A stretch of DNA of 6,824 nt from Nitrosopumilales archaeon (GCA_025350175.1 JANXYF010000171.1:1-6824); one strand, 5' to 3'. Counted from the stretch's first letter, positions 1 through 4,514 are shown. The notes: generated by a model not told the origin, from the letters alone. Numbers and translations: made by a program.

Positions 1-119
1 TTCCTGCCACATGCGCAGATTGTAAAAAAGAAACACAGGTTCCCTTCAAACCAGCAGAAGGAAGACCAGTTTATTGCAAAGAATGTTTACCAAAACATCG
101 TCCAGCACGAAGATTTTAG
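1..119 (+). CDS. CxxC-x17-CxxC zinc-ribbon mini-protein, C-terminal part
   Basis: The frame beginning at base 3 is open from the window edge to a TAG at 117-119 and gives 38 residues; the start lies outside the window. It holds two CxxC knuckles (CADC and CKEC) separated by exactly 17 residues, with the intervening VPF and GRPVYC segments. This matches the known 'CxxC-x17-CxxC' domain that is common in archaea and some bacteria, where it occurs alone or fused to other proteins. The four cysteines most likely bind one zinc ion. The tail after the second knuckle is short and basic (KHRPARRF), which would suit nucleic-acid contact, but that is inference. The upstream length is unknown, so this could also be the end of a larger protein carrying the domain. 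Confidence 0.8.
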   Translation, partial: PATCADCKKETQVPFKPAEGRPVYCKECLPKHRPARRF

Positions 120-160
120 GCTGAAAAACGCTTAAAAAAAAATTTTTGAACTCAAATAAT
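119..160 (+). terminator. Possible T-rich transcription end after the zinc-ribbon gene
   Basis: Right after the stop codon comes an A9-T5 tract (about 134-148). Archaeal RNA polymerase often terminates at T-rich tracts without a strong hairpin. The self-complementary A/T run could form a weak stem. The assignment is weak and based only on composition and position. Confidence 0.3.
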
Positions 161-208
161 ATTGTCAAATGAGAAAGATTAAGTCATTTTCAAAATACAT
201 TACAATGG

Positions 209-763
209 TTGTCCAAGATACATGCCGCTGAAAACTTTGCAAAAGAGAGACATTCCGGAATGACTGGGAAGGACGGAATAACGCCACATTATGAACATTT
301 AGCTGCAGTAACAGACAGGCTCAAAAATCTCGGAATATCAGACGAAGATGTAATTTCAGCTTCATGGTTACATGATATCATCGATTACACGGAAACAAGT
401 TTTGATGAGATAGATCAAAGATTTGGCTCCAAAGTGGCAGTTCTTGTCTTGTCAGTATCAAGAGACAAGAGTTTGCCAAGGGCCAAACAAGAAGAACAAT
501 ATGTAAAACAACTAAAAGCCTCATCCTTTGAAGGAAAACTAATCAAACTCTGTGACATATCGGCAAGTCTTAGAGATTTGAAAAAATCAACATTTTCAAA
601 GACAAAGAAATCAAAAGAAGTAAAAAAGATGACATTCTATTTGAATGTAATAAAAGCTGATTTAATCAAAAACAAATCCCAAGTTCCAGGCATTGTTAGT
701 TTGATTAACGGAATCAATGATATGATTTCTGCATATGGGCAAAGACCCATTATTCTTCAATAA
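209..763 (+). CDS. HD-domain protein of the RelA/SpoT/MESH1 hydrolase type, with an altered catalytic pair
   Basis: This is a 184-residue soluble protein. Residues about 3-125 follow the layout of the (p)ppGpp hydrolase/MESH1 HD domain: R14-H15 and K21 near the front, H30 (HYEHL), H55-D56 in WLHDIIDYT, DEIDQRFG at 66-73, a DKSLPRAKQEEQ stretch like the MESH1 'TLPK' loop, and KLIKLCDISASLRDL at 110-124 with D116. The expected metal ligands (H30, H55, D56, D116) are all present. The Glu-Asp pair that follows the HD in active hydrolases reads D59-Y60 here, so the substrate or even catalysis is uncertain. Residues 125-184 are Lys-rich and probably helical. The start is TTG; an in-frame stop at 170-172 leaves no ATG or GTG before it. 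It stands alone, with no synthetase domain and no synthetase gene in the window. The fold call is confident; ppGpp or NADPH hydrolysis is only inferred from the family. Confidence 0.85.
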   Translation: MSKIHAAENFAKERHSGMTGKDGITPHYEHLAAVTDRLKNLGISDEDVISASWLHDIIDYTETSFDEIDQRFGSKVAVLVLSVSRDKSLPRAKQEEQYVKQLKASSFEGKLIKLCDISASLRDLKKSTFSKTKKSKEVKKMTFYLNVIKADLIKNKSQVPGIVSLINGINDMISAYGQRPIILQ

Positions 764-781
764 TGTTTGTGAAAAGCATAC

Positions 782-793
782 ATCTAAAAAAAA
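782..793 (+). promoter_or_regulatory. TATA-like box of the 812 gene
   Basis: An A-rich element (ctaaaaaaaa) is centred about 25 bases before the TTG at 812. This is the spacing expected when an archaeal transcript begins at or close to the start codon, and it supports the TTG rather than the ATG seven codons later. Confidence 0.4.
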
Positions 794-811
794 TTCAATA
801 ACCTTTTAGAG

Positions 812-1141
812 TTGGATCAGAAAAGAGATTCAATGGTATTAGGTCCGTACATTCGAAAAGATATAGATAACGCCATTAAAAATTGGTGCCCTAATGTTAC
901 GCTTCTAAAGAAAGGAGAGTCGCGTTCGCAGAAAGTTTGGAAATTCAAGAGTGGTTCAGATTTCATATACGGCTATTTGGTTGGTCAGATGGAAGGATAC
1001 ATTGCAGGAATAATTGTAGGAAAGTATGGAAAGATACCAGATATAGGCGAAAGCAAAGAAATTAGAAAAATGGTTGAAGTGCGTGCAAAAGAAATTAGAG
1101 AAGTAATGTCCTACCACGAGAAGAAAGATAAGATAGGCTAA
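812..1141 (+). CDS. Unrecognised small protein, paralogue of the next gene
   Basis: I do not recognise this family. The 109-residue product has no signal peptide and no clear membrane segment. The C-terminal half (about 53-100) carries a patterned core: YGY-x2-G-x3-G, then GK-x-P-x3-E-x2-EI-x-K, then EIR-x3-S, and is probably helical. The same pattern recurs in the next gene with only a one-residue length difference, so the two are tandem paralogues. The N-terminal half (about 1-50) is basic and varies more between them. The start is TTG at 812, chosen because a TATA-like box lies about 25 bases upstream; ATG at 833 (residue 8) is the alternative. The gap to the next gene is 49 bases and contains a second promoter-like box, so the two may be transcribed separately. 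Confidence 0.75.
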   Translation: MDQKRDSMVLGPYIRKDIDNAIKNWCPNVTLLKKGESRSQKVWKFKSGSDFIYGYLVGQMEGYIAGIIVGKYGKIPDIGESKEIRKMVEVRAKEIREVMSYHEKKDKIG

Positions 1142-1159
1142 ATTCTTTACAAGGTATCA

Positions 1160-1171
1160 TATTTTTATTAG
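1160..1171 (+). promoter_or_regulatory. TATA-like box of the 1191 gene
   Basis: The run tatttttatta is centred about 26 bases before the GTG start at 1191. This fits an archaeal TATA box driving a leaderless or nearly leaderless transcript. Confidence 0.5.
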
Positions 1172-1190
1172 ACTATATTATTTCACAATT

Positions 1191-1490
1191 GTGGCATTAG
1201 AAAAAAAAGATAAAAAAATGCTTGATACTATGATAGAAGAGGAAATATCCAAGATTCCAGGACTTGTAAGAAATCTTCGTCTACCTCAATTTCAAGATGC
1301 ATTTCAAATAAAAAATGAGCCAGAGTACGTATACGGATATACACATGGTGCAATAATTGGCAAGTTTGAAACCTATTATTTTGTAGTTCACTCTGGGAAA
1401 AAACCAAATGGCATGGAAGTTGATGAGATAGGAAAAACAATATTTGAAAAATCAGGTGAAATTAGAAATGCCATTTCCAAAAGCAGTTAA
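1191..1490 (+). CDS. Unrecognised small protein, paralogue of the preceding gene
   Basis: This 99-residue soluble protein has a GTG start. Residues about 48-96 repeat the core pattern of the previous gene: YGY-x2-G-x3-G, GK-x-P-x3-E-x2-EI-x-K and EIR-x3-S. The N-terminal 45 residues are charged (KKDKKMLDTMIEEE) and then hydrophobic/basic, and differ from the paralogue. The glycine-rich middle of the 812 protein is replaced by an aromatic-rich stretch (KFETYYFVVHS), so the two copies have clearly diverged. The gene ends 26 bases from the convergent histidine kinase gene. I see no motif that identifies an enzyme. Duplication followed by divergence, with the Gly, Pro and EIR positions kept, suggests a conserved structural or binding role; that is inference. 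Confidence 0.75.
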   Translation: MALEKKDKKMLDTMIEEEISKIPGLVRNLRLPQFQDAFQIKNEPEYVYGYTHGAIIGKFETYYFVVHSGKKPNGMEVDEIGKTIFEKSGEIRNAISKSS

Positions 1491-1516
1491 CAGATTAATA
1501 AAAAAAGATCCCAAAG

Positions 1517-2269
1517 TCAGGGCAACATTAACGGAATTGTGAATTTAAAAGCTGAGCCATTTTTCTGGTTAGAGTCAACCCATATTCTACCACCATGTTC
1601 TTCAACAATACCCTTACAGATAGTCAATCCAAGGCCTGAACCTCCATATTTTCTATATTGTCTAGAATTACCCTTGTAAAACTTGTCAAATATTTTGTTC
1701 AAATCCTCAGAGAGTATGCCCTCTCCATTATCTTCAACAACAAACAACAAATTTGAAATTCCATCTTTTTCAACCTTTATTGAAATTTTACCATCAATCC
1801 TAGGAACAAAATCTACCGAGTTTTTTACAAGATTTACTATAACCTGCTTAATCATGTTTTCATCAACAAGAATTTGCCCATCTGTGCCTACTATCATTTT
1901 TAATTCAATTTGTTGTTCAGAAATAATCGGTTTTAATAGATTCATACAATCATCCATAAGATTTTGAATATCCACGTTATCTTTTGATAACTTTAATGAT
2001 TTTAATTCAAGTTTATGTACATATGCAATATCTTTTACCAATTCTTCCAATTTATCAGTACACCTATGAATGGATGAAACCATTCTTTCCTGTTTTTCGT
2101 TCAACGGACCTGGAATTTTAGACTCTAGCATTTCTACACATATTTTGATTGGGGAGAGTGCAGATTTTAGATCATGATTAATTATAGACACATCTAAAGC
2201 ACGTAGTGTTGTTACTCGTTCTTGTTCAACTGGTTCCAAATTTGATTCAGATAAAGTCCCTCTTGCCAT
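1517..2269 (-). CDS. Soluble sensor histidine kinase (HisKA plus HATPase_c), orphan
   Basis: This 250-residue cytoplasmic histidine kinase has no membrane segment and no recognisable sensor domain. The dimerisation/phosphoacceptor region is about residues 25-95, with the H box INHDLKSALSPI and H32 as the phospho-accepting residue. The usual Thr-Pro of that box is replaced by Ser-Ala. The ATP-binding domain (about 100-248) shows the N box (N146, N150 in VNLVKNSVDF), the G1 box DNGEGI (180-185), the F box IFDKFYKG and the G2 box GGSGLGLTICKG (209-220). All catalytic boxes are intact, so it should be active. No receiver-domain gene lies in the window. The ATG at 2269 has a TATA-like box about 32 bases before it. 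The frame stays open for 29 more codons upstream but has no ATG, GTG or TTG. With almost nothing before the H box, sensing must come from a partner protein or from a lost or distant domain. Confidence 0.92.
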   Translation of the reverse strand: MARGTLSESNLEPVEQERVTTLRALDVSIINHDLKSALSPIKICVEMLESKIPGPLNEKQERMVSSIHRCTDKLEELVKDIAYVHKLELKSLKLSKDNVDIQNLMDDCMNLLKPIISEQQIELKMIVGTDGQILVDENMIKQVIVNLVKNSVDFVPRIDGKISIKVEKDGISNLLFVVEDNGEGILSEDLNKIFDKFYKGNSRQYRKYGGSGLGLTICKGIVEEHGGRIWVDSNQKNGSAFKFTIPLMLP

Positions 2270-2295
2270 TCTGCCAACATACCAATTTCTAGAAT

Positions 2296-2305
2296 CACAA
2301 TATAA
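2296..2305 (-). promoter_or_regulatory. TATA-like box of the histidine kinase gene
   Basis: On the minus strand the run ttatattgtg lies about 27-36 bases before the ATG at 2269. It gives the kinase its own promoter, separate from the TRAM gene, and supports that ATG as the start. Confidence 0.4.
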
Positions 2306-2385
2306 GAAACAGTCATGATACTTTGAACAAACAAAAAAATAGATTATACTGCATTAGGTAAAGATCAAAAATAGTCTTAAATGAA

Positions 2386-2432
2386 AATATTAGATAAAAA
2401 TTGAGAAAAATGAGGAATCAGATATTATCTGA
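2386..2432 (-). terminator. Hairpin plus T-rich tract ending the TRAM transcript
   Basis: Eleven bases past the TRAM stop on the minus strand is a perfect stem (TCAGAT, loop AAT, ATCTGA; 2418-2432 on the plus strand). It is followed by a T-rich stretch with runs of five T. This layout resembles an intrinsic terminator and would separate the TRAM gene from the kinase gene downstream. Confidence 0.5.
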
Positions 2433-2442
2433 ACACCTTATT

Positions 2443-2751
2443 TTATTGGGAACCTTCTACTAGTTCAGCAGAAGCAAATCTTTGGCCTACTTGGGTAATT
2501 CTTACCTTTGCATTCTGACCAGCTTTGCCGTCTTTTACAAATATCACAAAGCCTTCTACTCTTGCAATACCGTCGCCTTTTCTACTGATTTCAGTAATAG
2601 AAACGTCGTATTCTTTTCCGGTCTCTACTGGTTTTGGACCGTTATCAAAACTTCTACCGCCGCCGCCGCCAAATCTTCGACCGCCGCCACCGCCGCCGTA
2701 TCCGCCGTTTGATCGTCCGCCATAGGAACTTCCTCTATCGTTGTAACTCAT
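2443..2751 (-). CDS. TRAM-domain RNA-binding protein with Gly/Arg-rich N-terminal arm
   Basis: This is a 102-residue protein in two parts. Residues 1-40 are a low-complexity Gly/Arg/Ser/Phe arm with RRF and GGR repeats, similar to RGG-type RNA-binding tails. Residues about 43-98 form a TRAM domain, a small OB-like beta barrel: VETGKEYDV, ISRKGDGIARVEGFVIFV, and VRITQVGQRFASAELV. Stand-alone TRAM proteins in archaea have been described as RNA chaperones, some cold-responsive, so an RNA-binding or chaperone role is likely; the exact RNA targets are unknown. The ATG at 2751 is fixed by a strong Shine-Dalgarno AGGAGGTG five bases upstream, the clearest one in the window. The Gly arm is built of GGC/GGT codons, which makes an unusually GC-rich patch in an AT-rich region. 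A transcription terminator follows the gene. The peptide gene at 2893 is divergent from it. Confidence 0.92.
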   Translation of the reverse strand: MSYNDRGSSYGGRSNGGYGGGGGGRRFGGGGGRSFDNGPKPVETGKEYDVSITEISRKGDGIARVEGFVIFVKDGKAGQNAKVRITQVGQRFASAELVEGSQ

Positions 2752-2756
2752 CGTCG

Positions 2757-2764
2757 CACCTCCT
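2757..2764 (-). promoter_or_regulatory. Strong Shine-Dalgarno site of the TRAM gene
   Basis: On the minus strand AGGAGGTG ends five bases before the ATG. It is a full match to the archaeal anti-Shine-Dalgarno and decides the start. Most other genes here lack such a site. Confidence 0.8.
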
Positions 2765-2787
2765 TCTGATCGTGGAATATATGATAC

Positions 2788-2797
2788 TCAATAAAAA
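2788..2797 (-). promoter_or_regulatory. TATA-like box of the TRAM gene
   Basis: The minus-strand run tttttattga would place the transcript start near 2768, leaving a leader of about 17 bases that contains the Shine-Dalgarno site. The assignment rests on sequence and spacing only. Confidence 0.4.
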
Positions 2798-2818
2798 TGC
2801 TCGAAATTTGTTTTTGAT

Positions 2819-2832
2819 GTCAAAATTTTGAC
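2819..2832. promoter_or_regulatory. 14-base perfect palindrome between divergent promoters
   Basis: GTCAAAATTTTGAC is its own reverse complement. It lies between the TRAM promoter on one side and the micropeptide promoter on the other, upstream of both TATA-like boxes. A dimeric helix-turn-helix regulator could bind it and act on both genes. Its AT-rich core means chance cannot be excluded. Confidence 0.4.
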
Positions 2833-2861
2833 TCTTTTTCGATCATTGACTCATTTCATTA

Positions 2862-2871
2862 TGCTTAATAC
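2862..2871 (+). promoter_or_regulatory. TATA-like box of the Lys/Ala peptide gene
   Basis: The run tgcttaatac is centred about 26 bases before the ATG at 2893. That is ideal spacing for a leaderless archaeal transcript and supports real expression of the short frame. Confidence 0.4.
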
Positions 2872-2892
2872 GGATAGTGAGCGTCAATATTT

Positions 2893-2946
2893 ATGGCAAA
2901 AGCCAAAGCAAAACCAAAAGCAAAAGCAAAAGCAAAGAAGAAATAA
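2893..2946 (+). CDS. 17-residue Lys/Ala-repeat micropeptide
   Basis: ATG at 2893 opens a frame encoding MAKAKAKPKAKAKAKKK and ending with TAA at 2944-2946. Ten of 17 residues are not just basic but Lys in an alternating Ala-Lys pattern with one Pro, resembling a short piece of a histone H1 or bacterial Hc1/AlgP-type DNA-binding tail. Such a peptide would be unstructured and bind nucleic acid or acidic surfaces; no function is known to me. Support for it being a gene is the ATG, a TATA-like box at the right distance, a hairpin with a T-run right after the stop, and the absence of any other gene between 2752 and 3169. Against it is the small size and the A-rich DNA, which yields Lys codons by chance. 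It could also be a translated leader of a structured RNA. Confidence 0.5.
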   Translation: MAKAKAKPKAKAKAKKK

Positions 2947-2954
2947 AAAAATCT

Positions 2955-2980
2955 GACCTGTAAAAGGTCTTATCCTTTTT
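2955..2980 (+). terminator. Hairpin with T-run after the Lys/Ala peptide
   Basis: GACCT (2955-2959) and AGGTC (2965-2969) form a five-pair stem with a five-base loop, followed by tta and then a run of five T at 2976-2980. It lies nine bases after the peptide stop. This fits an intrinsic-type terminator, and it is also the first of four successive inverted repeats. Confidence 0.5.
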
Positions 2981-3048
2981 CTAAGATTCTTAGATTTTGT
3001 ATATACAACAATTTCTCAAACCATGAGAGAAAAGTTTCATGGTTGAGA
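2955..3048 (+). ncRNA. Possible structured RNA: four successive inverted repeats
   Basis: Within 94 bases there are four inverted repeats in a row: GACCT/AGGTC (2955-2969), CTAAG/CTTAG with a three-base loop (2981-2993) followed by TTTT, the palindrome TTGTATATACAA (2997-3008), and a long stem TCTCAAACCATGA (3014-3026) pairing with TCATGGTTGAGA (3037-3048) with one bulged A and a ten-base loop. The last stem has 12 pairs and mixed composition, so it is unlikely to be an AT-richness artefact. No coding frame of note covers the stretch. It may be the 3' part of the peptide transcript, a separate small RNA, or DNA sites for regulators. I cannot assign it to a known RNA family. Confidence 0.4.
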
Positions 3049-3078
3049 TTCCCAATTTACGTTCAAATTATTCCACAA

Positions 3079-3113
3079 TTCTAGCATAAAATTTTTAAAA
3101 ATTAGCACTAGAA
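3079..3113. repeat. Nested AT-rich inverted repeat upstream of the 3170 gene
   Basis: TTCTAG (3079-3084) and CTAGAA (3108-3113) are exact inverted copies and enclose a second palindrome, AATTTTTAAAAATT (3090-3103). It lies about 60 bases before the 3170 start, upstream of the TATA-like box, where an archaeal activator or upstream factor could bind. Composition alone explains part of the inner palindrome. Confidence 0.3.
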
Positions 3114-3138
3114 ATAAAATATTTTAAATCCATCATTG

Positions 3139-3150
3139 GTATTTATTATC
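3139..3150 (+). promoter_or_regulatory. TATA-like box of the 3170 gene
   Basis: The run gtatttattatc is centred close to 26 bases before the ATG at 3170. This fits an archaeal TATA box with a transcript start at or near the start codon. Confidence 0.45.
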
Positions 3151-3169
3151 TCATTAAGAGTGATGTAAT

Positions 3170-3544
3170 ATGAGCATAACAAAGACTATAGAGTTAGACA
3201 AGTTTTGCAAGTCCATATTAAGTGCAGATAGAAATGTACGTTCTGTTGCAGTATTAGACAAAAAAGGATTAGTGCTTCACAACATATCTCATCCAAGATT
3301 TATGCAACCAAGTTTAGAGAGATGGAATGATATTCATTACATGGAATGCATGTTTGACATATCCATGGGAGCAAAGTTTGATGAACTATACGGACCCATT
3401 AGGTATCATCATTCTGATAAAGATAATTTCATGATGTTTAGTTTTCCATACAATAAACAGGTGGTAATTATTACAAGTACAAAAATGATAAGTCCCATTG
3501 CCTTTGCAACAAAGATATCAAATATTATAATTAATTTCAAATAA
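3170..3544 (+). CDS. Roadblock/LC7-like small protein (resembles the DUF6659 family)
   Basis: This 124-residue cytoplasmic protein has an ATG start. An N-terminal helix (IELDKFCKSILSADRNV) is followed by a strand pair (RSVAVLDKKGLVLHN), a central helical part (LERWNDIHYMECMFDISMGAKFDELYG), and two strands (MMFSFPYNKQVVIITSTK) before a terminal helix. This order, and the sequence pattern 'D-x3-R-x3-V-x-D-x2-G', match the roadblock-like proteins that are numerous in thaumarchaea and are, I believe, catalogued as DUF6659. Roadblock proteins usually act as dimeric platforms, often for small GTPases; no GTPase gene lies nearby, so the partner is unknown. The gene converges on the 3571-3885 gene with 26 bases between the stops, and a 7-base inverted repeat (AATTGAA/TTCAATT) covers the junction. 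The fold call is moderate and no molecular role can be given. Confidence 0.75.
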   Translation: MSITKTIELDKFCKSILSADRNVRSVAVLDKKGLVLHNISHPRFMQPSLERWNDIHYMECMFDISMGAKFDELYGPIRYHHSDKDNFMMFSFPYNKQVVIITSTKMISPIAFATKISNIIINFK

Positions 3545-3565
3545 TTGAACTGAATATATTCAATT
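3543..3565. terminator. Inverted repeat between two convergent genes
   Basis: AATTGAA (3543-3549) and TTCAATT (3559-3565) are inverted copies with a nine-base spacer. They begin at the stop codon of the 3170 gene and lie just past the stop of the minus-strand gene. A hairpin here could end transcription from both sides; T-runs follow only weakly. Confidence 0.3.
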
Positions 3566-3570
3566 GTAGG

Positions 3571-3885
3571 TCACGTGGTTTTTAATCTATTTACAGCCTT
3601 CTTGAAATCATTCATTGGAACAATTTTCACAGTACTTATTGTAGATATTCCCACAGTTATGCATAATTGCTCTATATCATGCGCACTAGATGCATCCATA
3701 ATTATTGTCCATTCATGTTCAAGAACTGACATGTAAAAGCCTAATATTTTTTGGATATGAAATTTCTTTTTATTTGCCTTTAGCTTGCCTTGGATTTCCA
3801 AGAATATTTTTTTACTGTTTTTATTGTTCAGTGGGCATAATTCCGGACTATGTACAGCAAAAACTCCAAAGAGCATTAGGTTCAT
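3571..3885 (-). CDS. Small hypothetical protein, probably ferredoxin-like alpha/beta fold
   Basis: This is a 104-residue soluble protein. A first strand (MLFGVFAVHS) leads to a conserved-looking PELCPLNN turn, then a basic helix (SKKIFLEIQGKLKANKKK), two strands around GFYMSVLEHEWTIIMDASS, a helix (AHDIEQLCITVG) and a final strand (STVKIVPMNDF). This strand-helix-strand-strand-helix-strand order with a 'hxxHxPExCP' opening is like small dimeric alpha/beta-barrel proteins such as DUF3303; I am not sure of the family. The conserved Cys and His residues near the front could be functional. Two starts are possible: ATG at 3885 and ATG at 3876 (residue 4). A TATA-like box at about 3898-3908 on the minus strand would suit the shorter form better. 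The gene is divergent from the Usp pair and shares a 177-base intergenic region containing a strong palindrome. Confidence 0.7.
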   Translation of the reverse strand: MNLMLFGVFAVHSPELCPLNNKNSKKIFLEIQGKLKANKKKFHIQKILGFYMSVLEHEWTIIMDASSAHDIEQLCITVGISTISTVKIVPMNDFKKAVNRLKTT

Positions 3886-3897
3886 TTCAAAGCTATT

Positions 3898-3912
3898 TCT
3901 AATAAAGCTTAA
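3898..3912 (-). promoter_or_regulatory. TATA-like box of the 3571-3885 gene
   Basis: On the minus strand the run taagctttattaga lies about 14-27 bases before the ATG at 3885 and about 23-36 before the ATG at 3876. It favours the later ATG if the transcript is leaderless. Confidence 0.35.
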
Positions 3913-3959
3913 GACAGGTATGAAGATCCATATTTAATGGAAATATCACAGATGATTCT

Positions 3960-3980
3960 CAATTTTGGAATCCAAAATTG
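3960..3980. promoter_or_regulatory. 21-base palindrome between divergent genes, operator candidate
   Basis: CAATTTTGGA (3960-3969), one central A, and TCCAAAATTG (3971-3980) form ten-base arms without a mismatch. It sits in the 177-base space between the minus-strand 3571-3885 gene and the plus-strand Usp gene at 4063, about 75 bases before the minus-strand start and 82 before the plus-strand start. This is a typical arrangement for a dimeric regulator's operator. If transcribed it could also fold as a hairpin, but no T-run follows. Confidence 0.5.
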
Positions 3981-4025
3981 CATTTATATGAAAATATAAT
4001 TTAGTTATCAATAGAATGATCTTTC

Positions 4026-4038
4026 AATTTATTATCAT
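4026..4038 (+). promoter_or_regulatory. TATA-like box of the first Usp gene
   Basis: The run aatttattatcat lies 25-37 bases before the TTG start at 4063. A short purine motif AGGAG (4049-4053) lies nine bases before the TTG and could act as a ribosome binding site if transcription starts further upstream, for example from the AT-rich run at 3984-4004. Confidence 0.4.
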
Positions 4039-4062
4039 TTTGAATACTAGGAGTACAAGTAG

Positions 4063-4488
4063 TTGAAACAAAAAATTAGTAAAATTCTAGTTCCGATGGA
4101 CGGTTCAGACAAATCATTCAAGGCTCTCAAGGAGGCAATTTACTTGGCAAGACAATGCCATAGTACAATCACAGGTTTGTGTATCATTCCCATCTATACT
4201 ATTAATTTGGGAAAATTACTAACATCATTGAAGAATCAATCTCAAAAAGAAGCAAAAAAATTCTTGGCAGTGGCAAAAATACAATGTGCACAAACTGGCA
4301 TCGTATTCAATGAAAAAATAATCTATGGAAACCAATCATGGGAGATAACAGAATTTGCAGCATACAAAAAATTCGATCTAATTGTGATAGGCTCACGTGG
4401 AATGAGTCGTACAAAAGAAGCGTTTCTTGGCAGTGTAGCAAATAGCATAGTTCACAAATCCAAAGTTCCAGTACTTGTTGTAAAATAA
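4063..4488 (+). CDS. UspA-family universal stress protein, ATP-binding type (copy 1)
   Basis: This 141-residue single Usp domain starts with a TTG. The first strand ISKILVPMDGS carries the conserved Asp (D13) that contacts the adenine, and KALKEAIYLAR forms the first helix. Near the end, G110-S-R-G113, nine residues, then G123-S124 make the full G-2x-G-9x-G(S/T) loop that binds the ATP phosphates, followed by SIVHKSKVPVLVVK. Members of this type bind ATP or AMP and form dimers in the cytoplasm; they help cells survive starvation or redox stress, although direct targets are rarely known. A second Usp gene follows after 56 bases on the same strand. The middle region (about 42-90) differs strongly from copy 2, so they are not a recent duplication. 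Family call is secure; the physiological trigger is unknown. Confidence 0.95.
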   Translation: MKQKISKILVPMDGSDKSFKALKEAIYLARQCHSTITGLCIIPIYTINLGKLLTSLKNQSQKEAKKFLAVAKIQCAQTGIVFNEKIIYGNQSWEITEFAAYKKFDLIVIGSRGMSRTKEAFLGSVANSIVHKSKVPVLVVK

Positions 4489-4514
4489 TATACCAAAGTA
4501 TGAACCTAAAAATC

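Noticed and set aside
205..231. Eight-codon upstream frame (ATG at 205) overlapping the start of the HD gene
   Set aside because: It is too short, out of frame with the HD gene, and nothing beyond its presence supports regulation by it.
1228..1440. Minus-strand open frame of 70 residues inside the 1191 gene
   Set aside because: It is a shadow of the 1191-1490 gene, whose paralogy with the 812 gene shows which strand is coding.
812..1490. The tandem small genes as a toxin-antitoxin pair
   Set aside because: The two proteins are homologous to each other, do not overlap, have separate promoter-like boxes and show no toxin or antitoxin motif.
2482..2831. Three plus-strand open frames over the TRAM gene, including a Pro-rich one
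   Set aside because: They are reverse readings of the Gly codon repeats; the minus-strand TRAM domain and its Shine-Dalgarno site are decisive.
3090..3103. AATTTTTAAAAATT as a specific operator
   Set aside because: A pure A/T palindrome is expected by chance in such AT-rich intergenic DNA; only the outer TTCTAG/CTAGAA arms make it worth listing as a repeat.
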